Shown: one piece after another, positions 34,891-44,217 of the stretch
Position numbering within the stretch: position 1 is the stretch's first letter
Layout of the letters: each line of letters starts with the position of its first letter
Notes under the pieces: model-generated
Database searches by the model: none
Told to the model about the DNA's origin: nothing
The model's input: only the letters and a program-made list of their open reading frames with translations
Position numbers and translations under genes: made by a program
Assembly: GCA_044228685.1 (NCBI GenBank)
Contig: JBGAUL010000009.1
Span: forward strand, 73,709-137,708
DNA: 64,000 bases
Source of the DNA: JBBATK01 sp044228685
Lineage (GTDB): Bacteria > Bacteroidota > Ignavibacteria > Kapaibacteriales > NICIL-2
Direction of reading: 5' to 3'

Positions 34891-37800
34891 TTATTGTCCG
34901 TGGTGACGTAGCGCTTGGTGTCGCTCACGATTGAAGAGCGAATACACAATAGGGAAAATCAACAGGATGAGAATTGTTGCTGTGATAAGACCACCGATAA
35001 TAACAATTGCAAGTGGCTTCTGACTTTCAGATCCAATACCGGTTGAGATCGCGGCAGGGAGAAGACCAATAGATGCCATGAGCGCGGTCATGACGACCGG
35101 TCGAATACGACTCCGCACTCCGGCCGCAATAGCCTCATCTAGACTCATGTTCGAAGCAAGGTTGTGATTGAATGCAGAGATAAGAATCACACCGTTCTGC
35201 ACGCAAATGCCAAACAATGCGATGAATCCAACACCGGCGGATATACCAAAGTTCATACCGGTTATGTGTAAAGCGAGAATGCCACCAATCAAAGCAAAGG
35301 GGACATTGATGAGCACGAGACCTGCGTCTTTCGCATTGCCGAAAAGAATGAAGAGGAGGATGAAGATGGCAATGATTGAAAGAGGTACGACTTGACTCAG
35401 ACGTTGCGTTGCACGCACTTGGTTCTCGAACTCACCCGTCCAGGTCATCGTATAACCTGTGGGCAACTTCATGTGCTGCTGCACATGTGCTTGAGCATCT
35501 GCAATGGTGCTTCCTAAGTCTCTCTCACGTACAGTGAATTTTACTCCGATGAAACGTGTGTTGTTATCGCGGTAAATGAAAGCAGGTCCGGTTGAAGTGG
35601 TAATAGTCGCAATTTCTTTCAACGGTACTTTGGATCCTGACATTGTCGGCACGAGAATGTTTGCGATCTCTTGCTCCGACTTTCTAAACTCAAATTGAAA
35701 ACGAATTCGGATGTCGAATTTCTTCTCATCTTCATACAAGACCGATGCCGTCTTGCCGCCAATCGCCATTTCAATCAGCGCTTGTGCATCCGCCGTAGCG
35801 ACGCCGTAAGTCGCCATTCGCGTTTCGTCAAGTTTGATTTGAATTTCCGGTTGACCCACGTTGCGCAGAATACCGGCATCGTGAATACCTTCAACGTTTT
35901 GAATATTGTTCAGCACTTGATCGGCAAGGGTGTCGAGCATGGCTAAATCCGGACCGTATATCTTGACGGCATTGTTGGCGTTCATTCCGGCCACAGCCTC
36001 TGCAACGTTATCGATAATCGGTTGGGAATAATTGTAATTGATACCCTGGAACTGTTTCAATTTTTGATCCATCTCATCAACCAATTGATCGCTTGTGAGT
36101 TTTCGCTTCCACTCGCTTTTTGCTTTGAGATTGACCTGCATTTGAACGTAGTAAAAGCCGCTGGGGTCAGTGCCATCGTTTGATCGACCGGTTTGCGAAA
36201 GCACACCATTTACTTCTTCGAACTCCATGAGTTTGCCGCGTAGTGTATGGACCATCTTCACGGTCTCGCTCAGCGACATACTCATTGGCATCTTAGCCTC
36301 AACCCACAAGGCACCTTCGTTTAGCTCAGGCAAAAACTCCGTTCCCATCCACTTGAGTGAGAAGAGCGTTGTGCCCAGGACCAACGCCGCTACAACGAGA
36401 CTGAGAATTTTGTTGGCGTAGGTAAATCGGAAGGATGATTCTACGATGCGATTGAAGAAATTGACAACGAAGTTGTGCTTCTCTCTGACATTCTTCTTGA
36501 GAAGTACGGCGGTGAGTACGGGCACCAGAGTTAGGGTAAATATCAAGGCGCCCAGCAAAGCAAAGCCAAGCGTGTAAGCCAAAGGCGAAAACATTTTGCC
36601 TTCAACTTTTTCAAAAGAGAAGATTGGTACTAGTGCGGTAATAATGATAAGCTTCGAGAAGAACACTGCCTTGCCGGTCTCTGCAGCTGTTTTCTTTATT
36701 GCACCCAACTTGGACATAGCGTTGAAGCGCTCCATGCCGTATCGATGCACGAGCGCATCGAGGGCAACAAAGATGCCCTCCACCATGACCACCGCCCCGT
36801 CTATAATTATCCCAAAGTCCACCGCTCCCAACGACAACAAGTTTGCGCTCATGCCTTTGAGTCGCATGCAGAAGAAGGCAAAGAGAAGGGCAAGAGGAAT
36901 GATGATTGATACGGTAAGAGTAGTGCGCCAGTCTGCCATGAAGATCAAAACGATGGCCGTGACGAAGATGATTCCCTCAAAGAGATTGTGCATCACCGTT
37001 TCCGTGCAGTAACTCATGAGCACGTCGCGATCGTAGAAGGTCTCCATGCGAACATCCTTCGGGAGAATATTCTCATTGAGGTTTTTAATCTCAGCCTTTA
37101 CGCGCGAGAGGACGTCGCTTGGATTTTCACCCTTGCGCATAACGACGATACCTTCCACGACGTCGTCGTTTTCGTTAAGACCAACTTGACCAACGCGAGG
37201 TAGATCTGACTCAACCACTTCAGCGACGTTCTTGACGAGAAGGGGAACAGTGCCTTGATTCTGGACGATAATATTCTCGATATCTGAAATCGAGTTGAGA
37301 AGTCCGACGCCGCGTACTACATAGGCTTGGCCATTTTTCTCAATCACATCACCACCAACATTGATGTTACTGCGGCTTACAGCCTGATACACATCAACCG
37401 GTGAAATGTCGTACTTGGCTAATTGCTCGGGATTGATGCGCAATTCATAGATCTTCTCACGTCCACCGAAGGCGACGAGATCGGCAACTCCGGGTACCGA
37501 GCGAAGACGTCTATCTATAACCCAACTCTGAATAGTGAGCAGTTCTCGTGTGTCTTTGTTTTTGGAACGAAGAACGTATCGATAAATCTCACCGGTCGGA
37601 CCATAAGGAGGCTGAACGTCAGGATCTACGCCGTCAGGAAGCGACAAGCCATGCAATTGATTATTGACCTGTTGTCGTGCAAATCCATCTTCGACGTCGT
37701 CTTCAAAAATGATTTTAATGACAGATAGTCCGAACATCGAAATCGAACGCACACTCGTTTTCTTCTGCACCGAGTTCATCGCAACTTCAATTGGCATGGT

Positions 37801-38004
37801 AACAAAGCGCTCGATTTCTTGTGCGCTTCGACCGTTCCATTGCGTTACAATGATGATCTGCGTATTCGTTACGTCCGGAAAAGCTTCGATAGGAGTTTTG
37901 AAGAAACTATAAGCACCCATCACGACCAACAGTGCAACCCAAAAGAAAGTAAAGAAGCGGTTGCGTAGGGAAAAGGCAACGATGTTTCGTATAAATGATT
38001 TCAT
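34891..38004 (-). CDS. czcA: Heavy-metal efflux RND pump (CzcA/CusA family)
   Basis: The open frame extends to 38118 but overlaps the adaptor gene; the true start is the ATG at 38004 ('MKSFIRNIVAFSLRNRFFTFFW'), giving 1037 residues, normal for HME-RND pumps. Twelve membrane helices in two repeats with two large periplasmic loops. 'GAVDFGIIIDGAVVMVEG' in helix 4 keeps the proton-relay acids (two Asp and Glu) of the HME class, with Gly where Asn often follows. 'GVGFIALFGICVQNGVILIS' and 'RIRPVVMTALMASIGLLPAA' are the matching C-half motifs. It drives proton-coupled export of metal ions (Co/Zn/Cd or Cu/Ag; not decidable here) through the TolC partner. Last gene of the operon, 32 bases after the adaptor. 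Confidence 0.94.
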   Translation of the reverse strand: MKSFIRNIVAFSLRNRFFTFFWVALLVVMGAYSFFKTPIEAFPDVTNTQIIIVTQWNGRSAQEIERFVTMPIEVAMNSVQKKTSVRSISMFGLSVIKIIFEDDVEDGFARQQVNNQLHGLSLPDGVDPDVQPPYGPTGEIYRYVLRSKNKDTRELLTIQSWVIDRRLRSVPGVADLVAFGGREKIYELRINPEQLAKYDISPVDVYQAVSRSNINVGGDVIEKNGQAYVVRGVGLLNSISDIENIIVQNQGTVPLLVKNVAEVVESDLPRVGQVGLNENDDVVEGIVVMRKGENPSDVLSRVKAEIKNLNENILPKDVRMETFYDRDVLMSYCTETVMHNLFEGIIFVTAIVLIFMADWRTTLTVSIIIPLALLFAFFCMRLKGMSANLLSLGAVDFGIIIDGAVVMVEGIFVALDALVHRYGMERFNAMSKLGAIKKTAAETGKAVFFSKLIIITALVPIFSFEKVEGKMFSPLAYTLGFALLGALIFTLTLVPVLTAVLLKKNVREKHNFVVNFFNRIVESSFRFTYANKILSLVVAALVLGTTLFSLKWMGTEFLPELNEGALWVEAKMPMSMSLSETVKMVHTLRGKLMEFEEVNGVLSQTGRSNDGTDPSGFYYVQMQVNLKAKSEWKRKLTSDQLVDEMDQKLKQFQGINYNYSQPIIDNVAEAVAGMNANNAVKIYGPDLAMLDTLADQVLNNIQNVEGIHDAGILRNVGQPEIQIKLDETRMATYGVATADAQALIEMAIGGKTASVLYEDEKKFDIRIRFQFEFRKSEQEIANILVPTMSGSKVPLKEIATITTSTGPAFIYRDNNTRFIGVKFTVRERDLGSTIADAQAHVQQHMKLPTGYTMTWTGEFENQVRATQRLSQVVPLSIIAIFILLFILFGNAKDAGLVLINVPFALIGGILALHITGMNFGISAGVGFIALFGICVQNGVILISAFNHNLASNMSLDEAIAAGVRSRIRPVVMTALMASIGLLPAAISTGIGSESQKPLAIVIIGGLITATILILLIFPIVYSLFNRERHQALRHHGQ

Positions 38005-38036
38005 ATCAGGGAAATACCAGAATCCGTGGTGATGAA

Positions 38037-39161
38037 TTAGTCGTTGAGCGCGTCGTAGAAGTAGAGCTGGTTGTGCGAGACAACGACCTCGCCGGAGTTT
38101 AGTCCTTTGCTGATCCATGTTCTGTCATCACCGGCACGATGTATCTCTACTTCACGGGTTTCAAGACTGTCGCGTGAGTGGAAGACCATGACGAAGTGAC
38201 GACTCTTATCAAAGACTATGCTGGAGCTCGGTACTGAAGGCAAGGACTCCGGTTCTTTGTAATTCAGCCGCACCATCGCAAACATTTCCGGTTTGAGAAG
38301 CAGACCGGTGTTGTCGAGTTTGATACGCACCTTCATTGTCTTGGTCTGGGGATCAAGCACGTTGAAGATCTTATCAACCTTGCCCTTGAACTCTTTGTCT
38401 TTGTAACTCAAGGTGCTAATTGTTGCATCCATTCCTTCCTGAACGCGCGCGATGTCTGATTCATACACATTAGCCATCACCCAAATGTCGTCGAGTTGTG
38501 CAACCGTAAAGATCTTGTCAGTCTTGCCGGCAGGGATGCTCATGTCTCGGTTAATTGCTTTGTACACCACATATCCACTGATTGGCGCTTTGACTGTGTA
38601 TTCAGAGTGTGTACCAACGTTGTTGATGGTGTAGAGTTCGTGCAGTCGCTTGAGATTTGATTCAGCTTGTTGCACTTCTTTGCGAGCACTCAAGACGTCG
38701 CGTTCGCTCGAGAGCTTTGAGGCGAAGAGATCTTCTTGCACTTTGAGGTTCTTTTGCGCGACGAGCAGGTCGCCCTCTGCGTCATTCAGTTCGCGCTGTA
38801 GTCCGGCAGCTTCAGGACTGCGTATCAGAGCAAGCGTTGCGCCTTTCTGCACGTAATCGCCGAGCTCGGCATTGACAGCCAAGACGTTACCGGCCATCAC
38901 CGGAAAGACATCGACGAGCTTGCTTTCGTCGGCGGTGATTCTTCCGTTTAGGGTAAGGGAACCTTCAACTTGTGTGACTTTTACGGTGTCCAGAACTGTT
39001 CTTGCCATCATTGTATCGGTGGCACGAAAGTGAGAACTGTCAACCGGCGCGGTGTCCTTCTTTGAACACGAGTCCAATGCGATCATTGCGCCGCACAAGA
39101 AGAGTATTGCAAAGAGACTAGTGGAAGAGTTCCTTGCCAACAGCGTAGTTAAGGTCTTCAT
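38037..39161 (-). CDS. czcB: RND efflux periplasmic adaptor (CzcB/CusB-type membrane fusion protein), probable lipoprotein
   Basis: ATG 39161 ('MKTLTTLLARNSSTSLFAIL') gives a signal ending 'MIALDSC', a possible lipobox; ATG 39182 is an alternative. 374 residues: lipoyl half-motif 'VFPVMAGNVLAVNAELGDYVQKGATLALI', an alpha-helical hairpin (about 120-200), second lipoyl half 'YTVKAPISGYVVYKAINRDMSIPAG' and a beta-barrel domain ('VYESDIARVQEGMDATIS'). It links the inner-membrane pump to the outer-membrane channel. Its start lies inside the 3' end of the TolC gene (44-base overlap), which implies translational coupling. No N-terminal Met/His metal-binding tail was seen. Confidence 0.9.
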   Translation of the reverse strand: MKTLTTLLARNSSTSLFAILFLCGAMIALDSCSKKDTAPVDSSHFRATDTMMARTVLDTVKVTQVEGSLTLNGRITADESKLVDVFPVMAGNVLAVNAELGDYVQKGATLALIRSPEAAGLQRELNDAEGDLLVAQKNLKVQEDLFASKLSSERDVLSARKEVQQAESNLKRLHELYTINNVGTHSEYTVKAPISGYVVYKAINRDMSIPAGKTDKIFTVAQLDDIWVMANVYESDIARVQEGMDATISTLSYKDKEFKGKVDKIFNVLDPQTKTMKVRIKLDNTGLLLKPEMFAMVRLNYKEPESLPSVPSSSIVFDKSRHFVMVFHSRDSLETREVEIHRAGDDRTWISKGLNSGEVVVSHNQLYFYDALND

Positions 39162-40383
39162 AGGAGCTAAAAAGGGATGCATAAAAACGATTGATATCTA
39201 TAATGGTCGTGTTGTAAGACTCGAACAAGTCGCTGAACTCCAGGAGCGAGAGATTCCCGTTGAGATAATTCTGCAGCACCGACTCCGTTAGCGTGTCGAT
39301 GTCGTCGAGAAAAGTTGAACCGATTTGATCATACTGCGATCTCAACGCTGCCAGCTTCTCTACCGATGATTGAATATTCCGGCGAACAACTTCCTCAGCT
39401 GCTTGTCGCTGCACTTTGCTTTGCATAAGGTCTGCTTCCGCCTCAGCAATGTTTCCTTGGTTGCGATTGAAGATGGGGAGGTCGAATCCCAAAGACAGAC
39501 CGACGTAGTTATTGACGACACTGCCGGCCTGATCAAAGCTCAATCCCAAATGCAGGTCCGGAATTGCTTTGCGCTTTTCCAATGCGAGTTTCAATTCTCC
39601 CTGCCGAACGCTGCTTTGAGCCAGGGCAACATCAATGCGATTGGAGACCGCAATGTTGTAGAGAGAGTCGATGCTCAGTGCGATGGTTTCAGGAAAGCGC
39701 AGTTCTGAAGAAGTAGGTGCCGGAAAAACTGCTGCGTTCTGTCCGGTGAGTATGCGCAAATCACGCTGCAGTCCCGCCAATTCTTGCTGAAGTCCGGTGT
39801 AGGAATTGTTCAGCGCAAACAAAGTCGATTTCAGACGCGTCATTTCCTTCAGCGAAAAGTTGCCTCGTTTGAATTGATCCTGATAAGCCTTTACCGTTCC
39901 ATCCAAGCGATGAAGTTGTGAACTCAAGGCACGAGTGGCGTTGGAGAGGTAGTAGTACGAGAAGAAGGTGGTGTGGAGCTGATACTTGAGAGATCGAACG
40001 AGCGAGGCGTATTGCAGAGTTGAGATCTTCTTGCCTTCTTCGGCGAGGTCGACGGCAAGACCGCGCTGACCGGCAATCTTGATTAACTGATCGATAGTAA
40101 AGGACTTCTGAAAGCCGGGATCAAAGATGCCTTTGTGATCAGGACTATACAGAAAGCTCTCTGCGGTGAATGCAGGATTATCAAAAACCTCTGCTTGAAC
40201 CACTTGAGCAGCAGCTTTATCGATGTCATAATGTGCAGCAAGCAAGTTTAGGTTGCGCGTCTGCAACAAGCTGTCAGCTTCCGAGAGATTGATGCGAACA
40301 GTATCAGCTTGTCCAATGACACTTGCGGTTGAAAAGACGATAAACAGAACTGCTTGTAGACTAAGGTGAAGTTGTTTATTCAT
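39118..40383 (-). CDS. czcC: TolC-family outer-membrane efflux channel (CzcC/CusC-type)
   Basis: ATG 40383 starts a signal peptide (MNKQLHLSLQAVLFIVFSTASVIGQA); the frame continues upstream to 40422 without support. 421 residues. Two long helical repeats with the typical 'LSEADSLLQTRNLNLLAAHYDIDKAAAQVVQAEVFDNPAF' start (cited as motif LNLLAAHYDIDKAAAQVVQA) and 'GLSLGFDLPIFNRNQGNIAEA' in the second repeat. First gene of the czcCBA-type operon, so its upstream region (40384-40860) should carry the metal-responsive promoter. No adjacent MerR/ArsR or two-component regulator is present in the window. Confidence 0.9.
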   Translation of the reverse strand: MNKQLHLSLQAVLFIVFSTASVIGQADTVRINLSEADSLLQTRNLNLLAAHYDIDKAAAQVVQAEVFDNPAFTAESFLYSPDHKGIFDPGFQKSFTIDQLIKIAGQRGLAVDLAEEGKKISTLQYASLVRSLKYQLHTTFFSYYYLSNATRALSSQLHRLDGTVKAYQDQFKRGNFSLKEMTRLKSTLFALNNSYTGLQQELAGLQRDLRILTGQNAAVFPAPTSSELRFPETIALSIDSLYNIAVSNRIDVALAQSSVRQGELKLALEKRKAIPDLHLGLSFDQAGSVVNNYVGLSLGFDLPIFNRNQGNIAEAEADLMQSKVQRQAAEEVVRRNIQSSVEKLAALRSQYDQIGSTFLDDIDTLTESVLQNYLNGNLSLLEFSDLFESYNTTIIDINRFYASLFSSYEDLNYAVGKELFH

Positions 40384-40860
40384 AGATGCCATAAAAACAA
40401 TGCAGCTCGAGTGGTGACACATGCATTGACTTGATTAACGATGTTTAACAGCTCTAACTTTCGCTTCATCTCTTGCACCATGCTGTTTGATGATTGAATA
40501 CTTGAATAAGAGACAATCGGCTCAGACAATGAACCAAGTCATTTGGATGACAAACGTCTTTGTGTTTTTGTTAGGATATTGAATGAGAATTCTCTGCTCT
40601 GCTCATGAAGGAGCATAGGCTCTTGTTTCAGGTCTTTAATTACTATCTTGATATTCAGTTTTCGCGCTGCTGAGATCTTTTATGTGCACCTGCACTCGCT
40701 TTCTTCAGCTCATAACTCATTTGACATATCGCTGCGATGTCAATGGTTCTCCGGATGCCAGGTGTGAGCGTTTGCAAGGACTATATCCGAGAACACTACA
40801 AAACTAGCGGTCAGTTTAGCTCAATGCCAGAGTACGAAGCTTCACTTAACAATTGATAAC
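40384..40860. other. Divergent intergenic region upstream of the efflux operon, no gene seen
   Basis: 477 bases between divergent genes. No long palindrome, tRNA or credible ORF found; it probably holds the efflux-operon and GNAT promoters. Confidence 0.4.
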
Positions 40861-41394
40861 ATGAAGAGTCTGAACATTGCTGACCAAGAGTATTTGATAC
40901 GCTCTATACGAGATACAGATTCTATAGAAGAACTGACTGAACTCTTGCATCGCGCCTATGCGGGGTTAGCAGCAATGGGACTTCGTTACTACGCTACGCA
41001 TCAACCTCCATCGGTAACAGCTGAACGTCTTAATGGTGATTTCAGCTACGTCATTGTCACGAAGGGAATTGACTCATCAATTGTCGGAACGATAACGCTC
41101 TATGATATACCCGCCGAATGTGAGAGTCCTTGGTATGGCACCACAGGTGTCTGGCGCTTTGGACAGTTCGGCATCGAACCCATTCTTCAAGGTCAAGGCA
41201 TTGGACTTCAGGCAATGCAATTCATTGAAACCATCGCCCGTAATCATGGCGCCCGAGAGTTGGCCTGCGATACCGCTGAACCGGCCGAGCATTTGGTACG
41301 ATGGTATCACTCAATGGGTTATCGCTTCATTGAACACGTGCGCTGGCCGGAAGTCAATTATCAAAGCGTGATACTTTCGAAAACGCTGGAATAG
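40861..41394 (+). CDS. GNAT-family N-acetyltransferase
   Basis: 177 residues from ATG 40861. The acetyl-CoA pyrophosphate loop is 'GIEPILQGQGIGLQAMQFIE' (Q-G-x-G-x-G), preceded by the beta-4 strand 'VWRFGQFGI' and followed by 'ELACDTAEPAEHLVRWYHSMGYRF', the usual beta-5/alpha-4 region. Cytoplasmic. The acceptor substrate (protein, amine or antibiotic) is not predictable. Stands alone; next gene starts 122 bases further on. Confidence 0.85.
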   Translation: MKSLNIADQEYLIRSIRDTDSIEELTELLHRAYAGLAAMGLRYYATHQPPSVTAERLNGDFSYVIVTKGIDSSIVGTITLYDIPAECESPWYGTTGVWRFGQFGIEPILQGQGIGLQAMQFIETIARNHGARELACDTAEPAEHLVRWYHSMGYRFIEHVRWPEVNYQSVILSKTLE

Positions 41395-41516
41395 AGGAGT
41401 GATGAATGCATTTGACAGTTATACGGTCGAGATCAATTCCACAAAGCGACTGAAAAAGTGCTCTTCTGACGTAAATTTGTTTTCGGTAGAATTTTCATCC
41501 TCAGCAAACAGAAGCC

Positions 41517-42230
41517 ATGGGTCGCATATTTGAAAAACGTAAGCACAAGATGTTCAAGCGCTTCGACAAGATGTCGAAGGCATTTACGCGTATCGGTAAG
41601 GAAATCGCCATTGCAGTGAAGCTCGGTGGAGTTGATCCTAACGGTAATCCTCGCTTACGGGCAGCAATGCAAAACGCCAAAGGCGCTAACATGCCCAAGG
41701 ATCGCGTTGAAGCGGCAATCAAACGTGCTTCCAGTAAAGACGCTGCGAATCTTGAGGAAATCGTGTACGAAGGCTATGGTCCTTATGGTGTGGCCTTAGT
41801 CATAGAAACCGCGACCGACAATCCAACCCGCACAGTCGCAAACGTGCGCAGCTACTTCAACAAGTACAATGGACAAATGGCTACAAGCGGCTCCATGGAA
41901 TTCCTCTTCCAACGTCGCGGTGTATTCAAAGTGCCTCTGGCTACTCACGCCATGGATGATCTGGAAATGGAATTGATCGATGCCGGTGCTGAGGATGTGG
42001 AGCACGATCCGGAAGAAAACATGCTGGTGGCTTATAGCGATTTCGCAAACTTCGGCAAGATGCAGCGCGCTCTCGAAGACAAGAAGATTGAAGTGCAGAG
42101 CTCAGAAATGGTTCGTCTTCCCCAAACAACCGTCAGCCTCAGCGATGAGCAAATGGAAGAAGTCGCTAAACTCATCGAACGTATCGAAGAGGATGATGAT
42201 GTTCAGAATGTGTTTGATAATATTGGATAA
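41517..42230 (+). CDS. yebC: YebC/PmpR (TACO1-like) family regulator
   Basis: 237 residues. It begins 'MGRIFEKRKHKMFKRFDKMSKAFTRIGKEI', the short form of the YebC N-terminus (cited motifs MSKAFTRIGKEIAIAVK and GNPRLRAAMQNAKGANMPKD). 'EEIVYEGYGPYGVALVIE', 'NVRSYFNKYNGQMATSGSMEFLFQRRGVF' and an acidic C-terminus complete the three-domain crescent fold. Homologues act as transcription regulators and help ribosomes at proline-rich stretches. The DUF1801 gene follows 38 bases later and could share its transcript. Confidence 0.93.
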   Translation: MGRIFEKRKHKMFKRFDKMSKAFTRIGKEIAIAVKLGGVDPNGNPRLRAAMQNAKGANMPKDRVEAAIKRASSKDAANLEEIVYEGYGPYGVALVIETATDNPTRTVANVRSYFNKYNGQMATSGSMEFLFQRRGVFKVPLATHAMDDLEMELIDAGAEDVEHDPEENMLVAYSDFANFGKMQRALEDKKIEVQSSEMVRLPQTTVSLSDEQMEEVAKLIERIEEDDDVQNVFDNIG

Positions 42231-42267
42231 GTGAAGCGTACACTGAACAACACTGATCGTCGCGACC

Positions 42268-42852
42268 ATGAATTGCAGCAAAGACCTGAGCGTTGAACAG
42301 TACTTCAAGGATCTACCGGCAGATCTTCGCAACACTTTGCAAGCGGTTCGCGATGTTCTGCGTAGCGCGCTACCACAAGCCACCGAACGTATCAGCTACG
42401 GCATGCCCAGTTTTGATCAGCATGGAATCGTCGTGTGGTATGCCGCCGCCAAACAACACATCGGTCTCTACCCCAAAGCCAATGCCGTAAAAGTCTTTGC
42501 AGATCGGCTTCGTGAATACGATTGCTCCAAAGGCACAATCCGCATCCCGCTCAATAAAGCTCTGCCACGTCAACTCATCAAAGACATTGCGCGTTTTCGT
42601 TTGCAAGAAAACATGCTGGCTCTGGAATTGAAAGCAGCGAAGAAATCATCAAAGAAATCATCAAAGAAATCTGCAGCGACGTCGGTAAAGAAAGTCGCGA
42701 AGAGCTCAGCAGCAAAGCCCGCGAAGAAGACAGTCGCAAAGTCGAGTGGTGTTTCTAAGGAGGCAGCGACAGAAAGCAGCAAAGCTTCGTCCACTTCTCG
42801 TGTGGCAAAGAAGGCAAGCTCAGTGACGAAGCGAAGAAGTCCTAAAGCCTGA
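42268..42852 (+). CDS. DUF1801 (YdhG-like) domain protein with histone H1-like Lys/Ala/Ser tail
   Basis: 194 residues. Residues 1-115 are a DUF1801 domain ('SVEQYFKDLPADLRNTLQAV', 'RISYGMPSFDQHGIVVWYAAAKQHIGLYP', 'DCSKGTIRIPLNKALPRQLI'), a fold related to frataxin-like/iron-chaperone YdhG proteins. From about 122 to the end it is a low-complexity basic tail with repeated KSSKKS, KKVAKSSAAKPAKKTVAKSS-type blocks, like bacterial histone H1/Hc1 tails that bind DNA or RNA. The tail's codons are also repetitive ('aagaaatcatcaaagaaatc'). The combination is unusual; the tail may place the domain on nucleic acid. Confidence 0.8.
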   Translation: MNCSKDLSVEQYFKDLPADLRNTLQAVRDVLRSALPQATERISYGMPSFDQHGIVVWYAAAKQHIGLYPKANAVKVFADRLREYDCSKGTIRIPLNKALPRQLIKDIARFRLQENMLALELKAAKKSSKKSSKKSAATSVKKVAKSSAAKPAKKTVAKSSGVSKEAATESSKASSTSRVAKKASSVTKRRSPKA

Positions 42853-42991
42853 TTAATCCTATCTACTGCTAGAACAGATCACGTACTCTAGGTTCACGTA
42901 CCATTGATGCATTTGAGATAATGCGCACTGCGTCACTCGATGAGTGATACAACTCATCAATAAACGACAATCAACTCATTGATTAGAGCTT

Positions 42992-43972
42992 CTACTGCTG
43001 TAAGAATTCCAATACTCGTGTGATAAGATCCTGTGCCAGAGGCAAACCCGGATCCTTATAGGTGGCAATGTTCTTCATGCGATCGGCTTCTGCCAATTTG
43101 AGAACGTGGTTCATGCCTTCAATGATTGCCAAGCGAGCGTGTGAGTTGGCTTTTGCGAGTGCTTCACCGTCTGCGACTAGTGTCTGCAAGTCTGTTGTTC
43201 CTTGAACAACGAGTATAGGCATGCCAAGCTTTGCAATCTCTTTGGCTGGATCGTATTTGAACCATGAGATGAGATAAGGCTGAACGCTCGGACGAAAAAC
43301 CATGGCGAGCATTGGTGGTGCCTTCTCGACGATCTTACCCTTTGTTAGGCTGTCAAGAATTGGAAAGGCTAAATCAGCTATCCCGCCCGGCGCAGCCATG
43401 AACTGACGACGAAGAACAGCATCAGCTGTCTCTGAGGCACCTTCAAGCGACACAAAGGCCTTTGCTCCGGCACGCTGTGCAGCAATCATTCCAATGAGTG
43501 AGCCTTCACTATGCCCCATCACAACTACACGCGAGAAGCGTTTGTCGGCGTTAAGAAGATTGGCCCATGCAGCGGCATCATTGACGTAGTCTTCAAATCT
43601 CAGATCTTCTTCCTTGGACATTGCCGTCGAACTCGCAGCAATACCACGCTTATCATATCGCAACGAGGCAATACCATGAGCTGCCATTGAGTCAGCTAAC
43701 AAGCGATAAGCGTTGTTCTTGGTTAAAGCTGAATTTCCATCACGATCAGTCGGACCGGAACCAGAGATCATCAGCACAACTGTAGGCGGCTTCGTACTTG
43801 CCGGTATCATCAGCGTTCCATAAAGGGTGCCGGCGGGAACCTTCAGTTCAACAGACTCAATCGCGACCTCGTTTTTGGAACTCTTGACGCCTGCCTGAAG
43901 GGAGGCAAATGTCAAAAACAGTGTCAAAACGACTGCGAATAGGCAATAATCCCGTCGATTGGATCTCATCAT
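42992..43972 (-). CDS. Secreted alpha/beta-hydrolase (esterase/lipase-like)
   Basis: 326 residues. N-terminal signal peptide ('MMRSNRRDYCLFAVVLTLFLTFASLQAG'). The fold has an oxyanion/early motif 'LMISGSGPTDRDGN', a nucleophile elbow 'VVVMGHSEGSLIG' with Ser present, acid 'LVVQGTTDLQTL' and catalytic His 'IIEGMNHVLK', so the triad is complete, unlike the hydrolase-like protein at 27038. Periplasmic or exported esterase/peptidase of unknown substrate. It is divergent from the tetR gene with a 245-base gap. Confidence 0.85.
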   Translation of the reverse strand: MMRSNRRDYCLFAVVLTLFLTFASLQAGVKSSKNEVAIESVELKVPAGTLYGTLMIPASTKPPTVVLMISGSGPTDRDGNSALTKNNAYRLLADSMAAHGIASLRYDKRGIAASSTAMSKEEDLRFEDYVNDAAAWANLLNADKRFSRVVVMGHSEGSLIGMIAAQRAGAKAFVSLEGASETADAVLRRQFMAAPGGIADLAFPILDSLTKGKIVEKAPPMLAMVFRPSVQPYLISWFKYDPAKEIAKLGMPILVVQGTTDLQTLVADGEALAKANSHARLAIIEGMNHVLKLAEADRMKNIATYKDPGLPLAQDLITRVLEFLQQ

Positions 43973-44177
43973 GATCGTGTAGTGCTTCGTGTATATTCAG
44001 ATTTCATCGCGCGCTGAGCAGGCTCAATATGAGCTCAACACAGCATAAGTAGCGAATCTACAACCTGTAGCTTTCATCCTCAATACAAGACTGCTGAGCT
44101 AAGCCTCCAGGTTGACAGAATACAGGAAATTCTCGGCTCATGCTTGCATAAACCACCAACAAGCCATAGATTTGCAG

Positions 44178-44208
44178 CTTAACCAATTGGTTAAATCATC
44201 CGGTTAAG
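44178..44208. promoter_or_regulatory. Palindromic operator upstream of the tetR gene
   Basis: TTAACCAATTGGTTAA (44179-44194) is a perfect 16-bp palindrome, and an outer pair CTTAACC (44178-44184) / GGTTAAG (44202-44208) adds a third half-site. It ends 10-24 bases before the TetR ATG at 44218, the usual place for autoregulation. The same site could also act on the divergent hydrolase gene. Confidence 0.75.
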
Positions 44209-44217
44209 AGCCAAATC

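Noticed and set aside
38005..38118. N-terminal extension of the RND pump
   Set aside because: The extension overlaps the adaptor gene and lacks a membrane segment; the Met at 38004 fits the family start.
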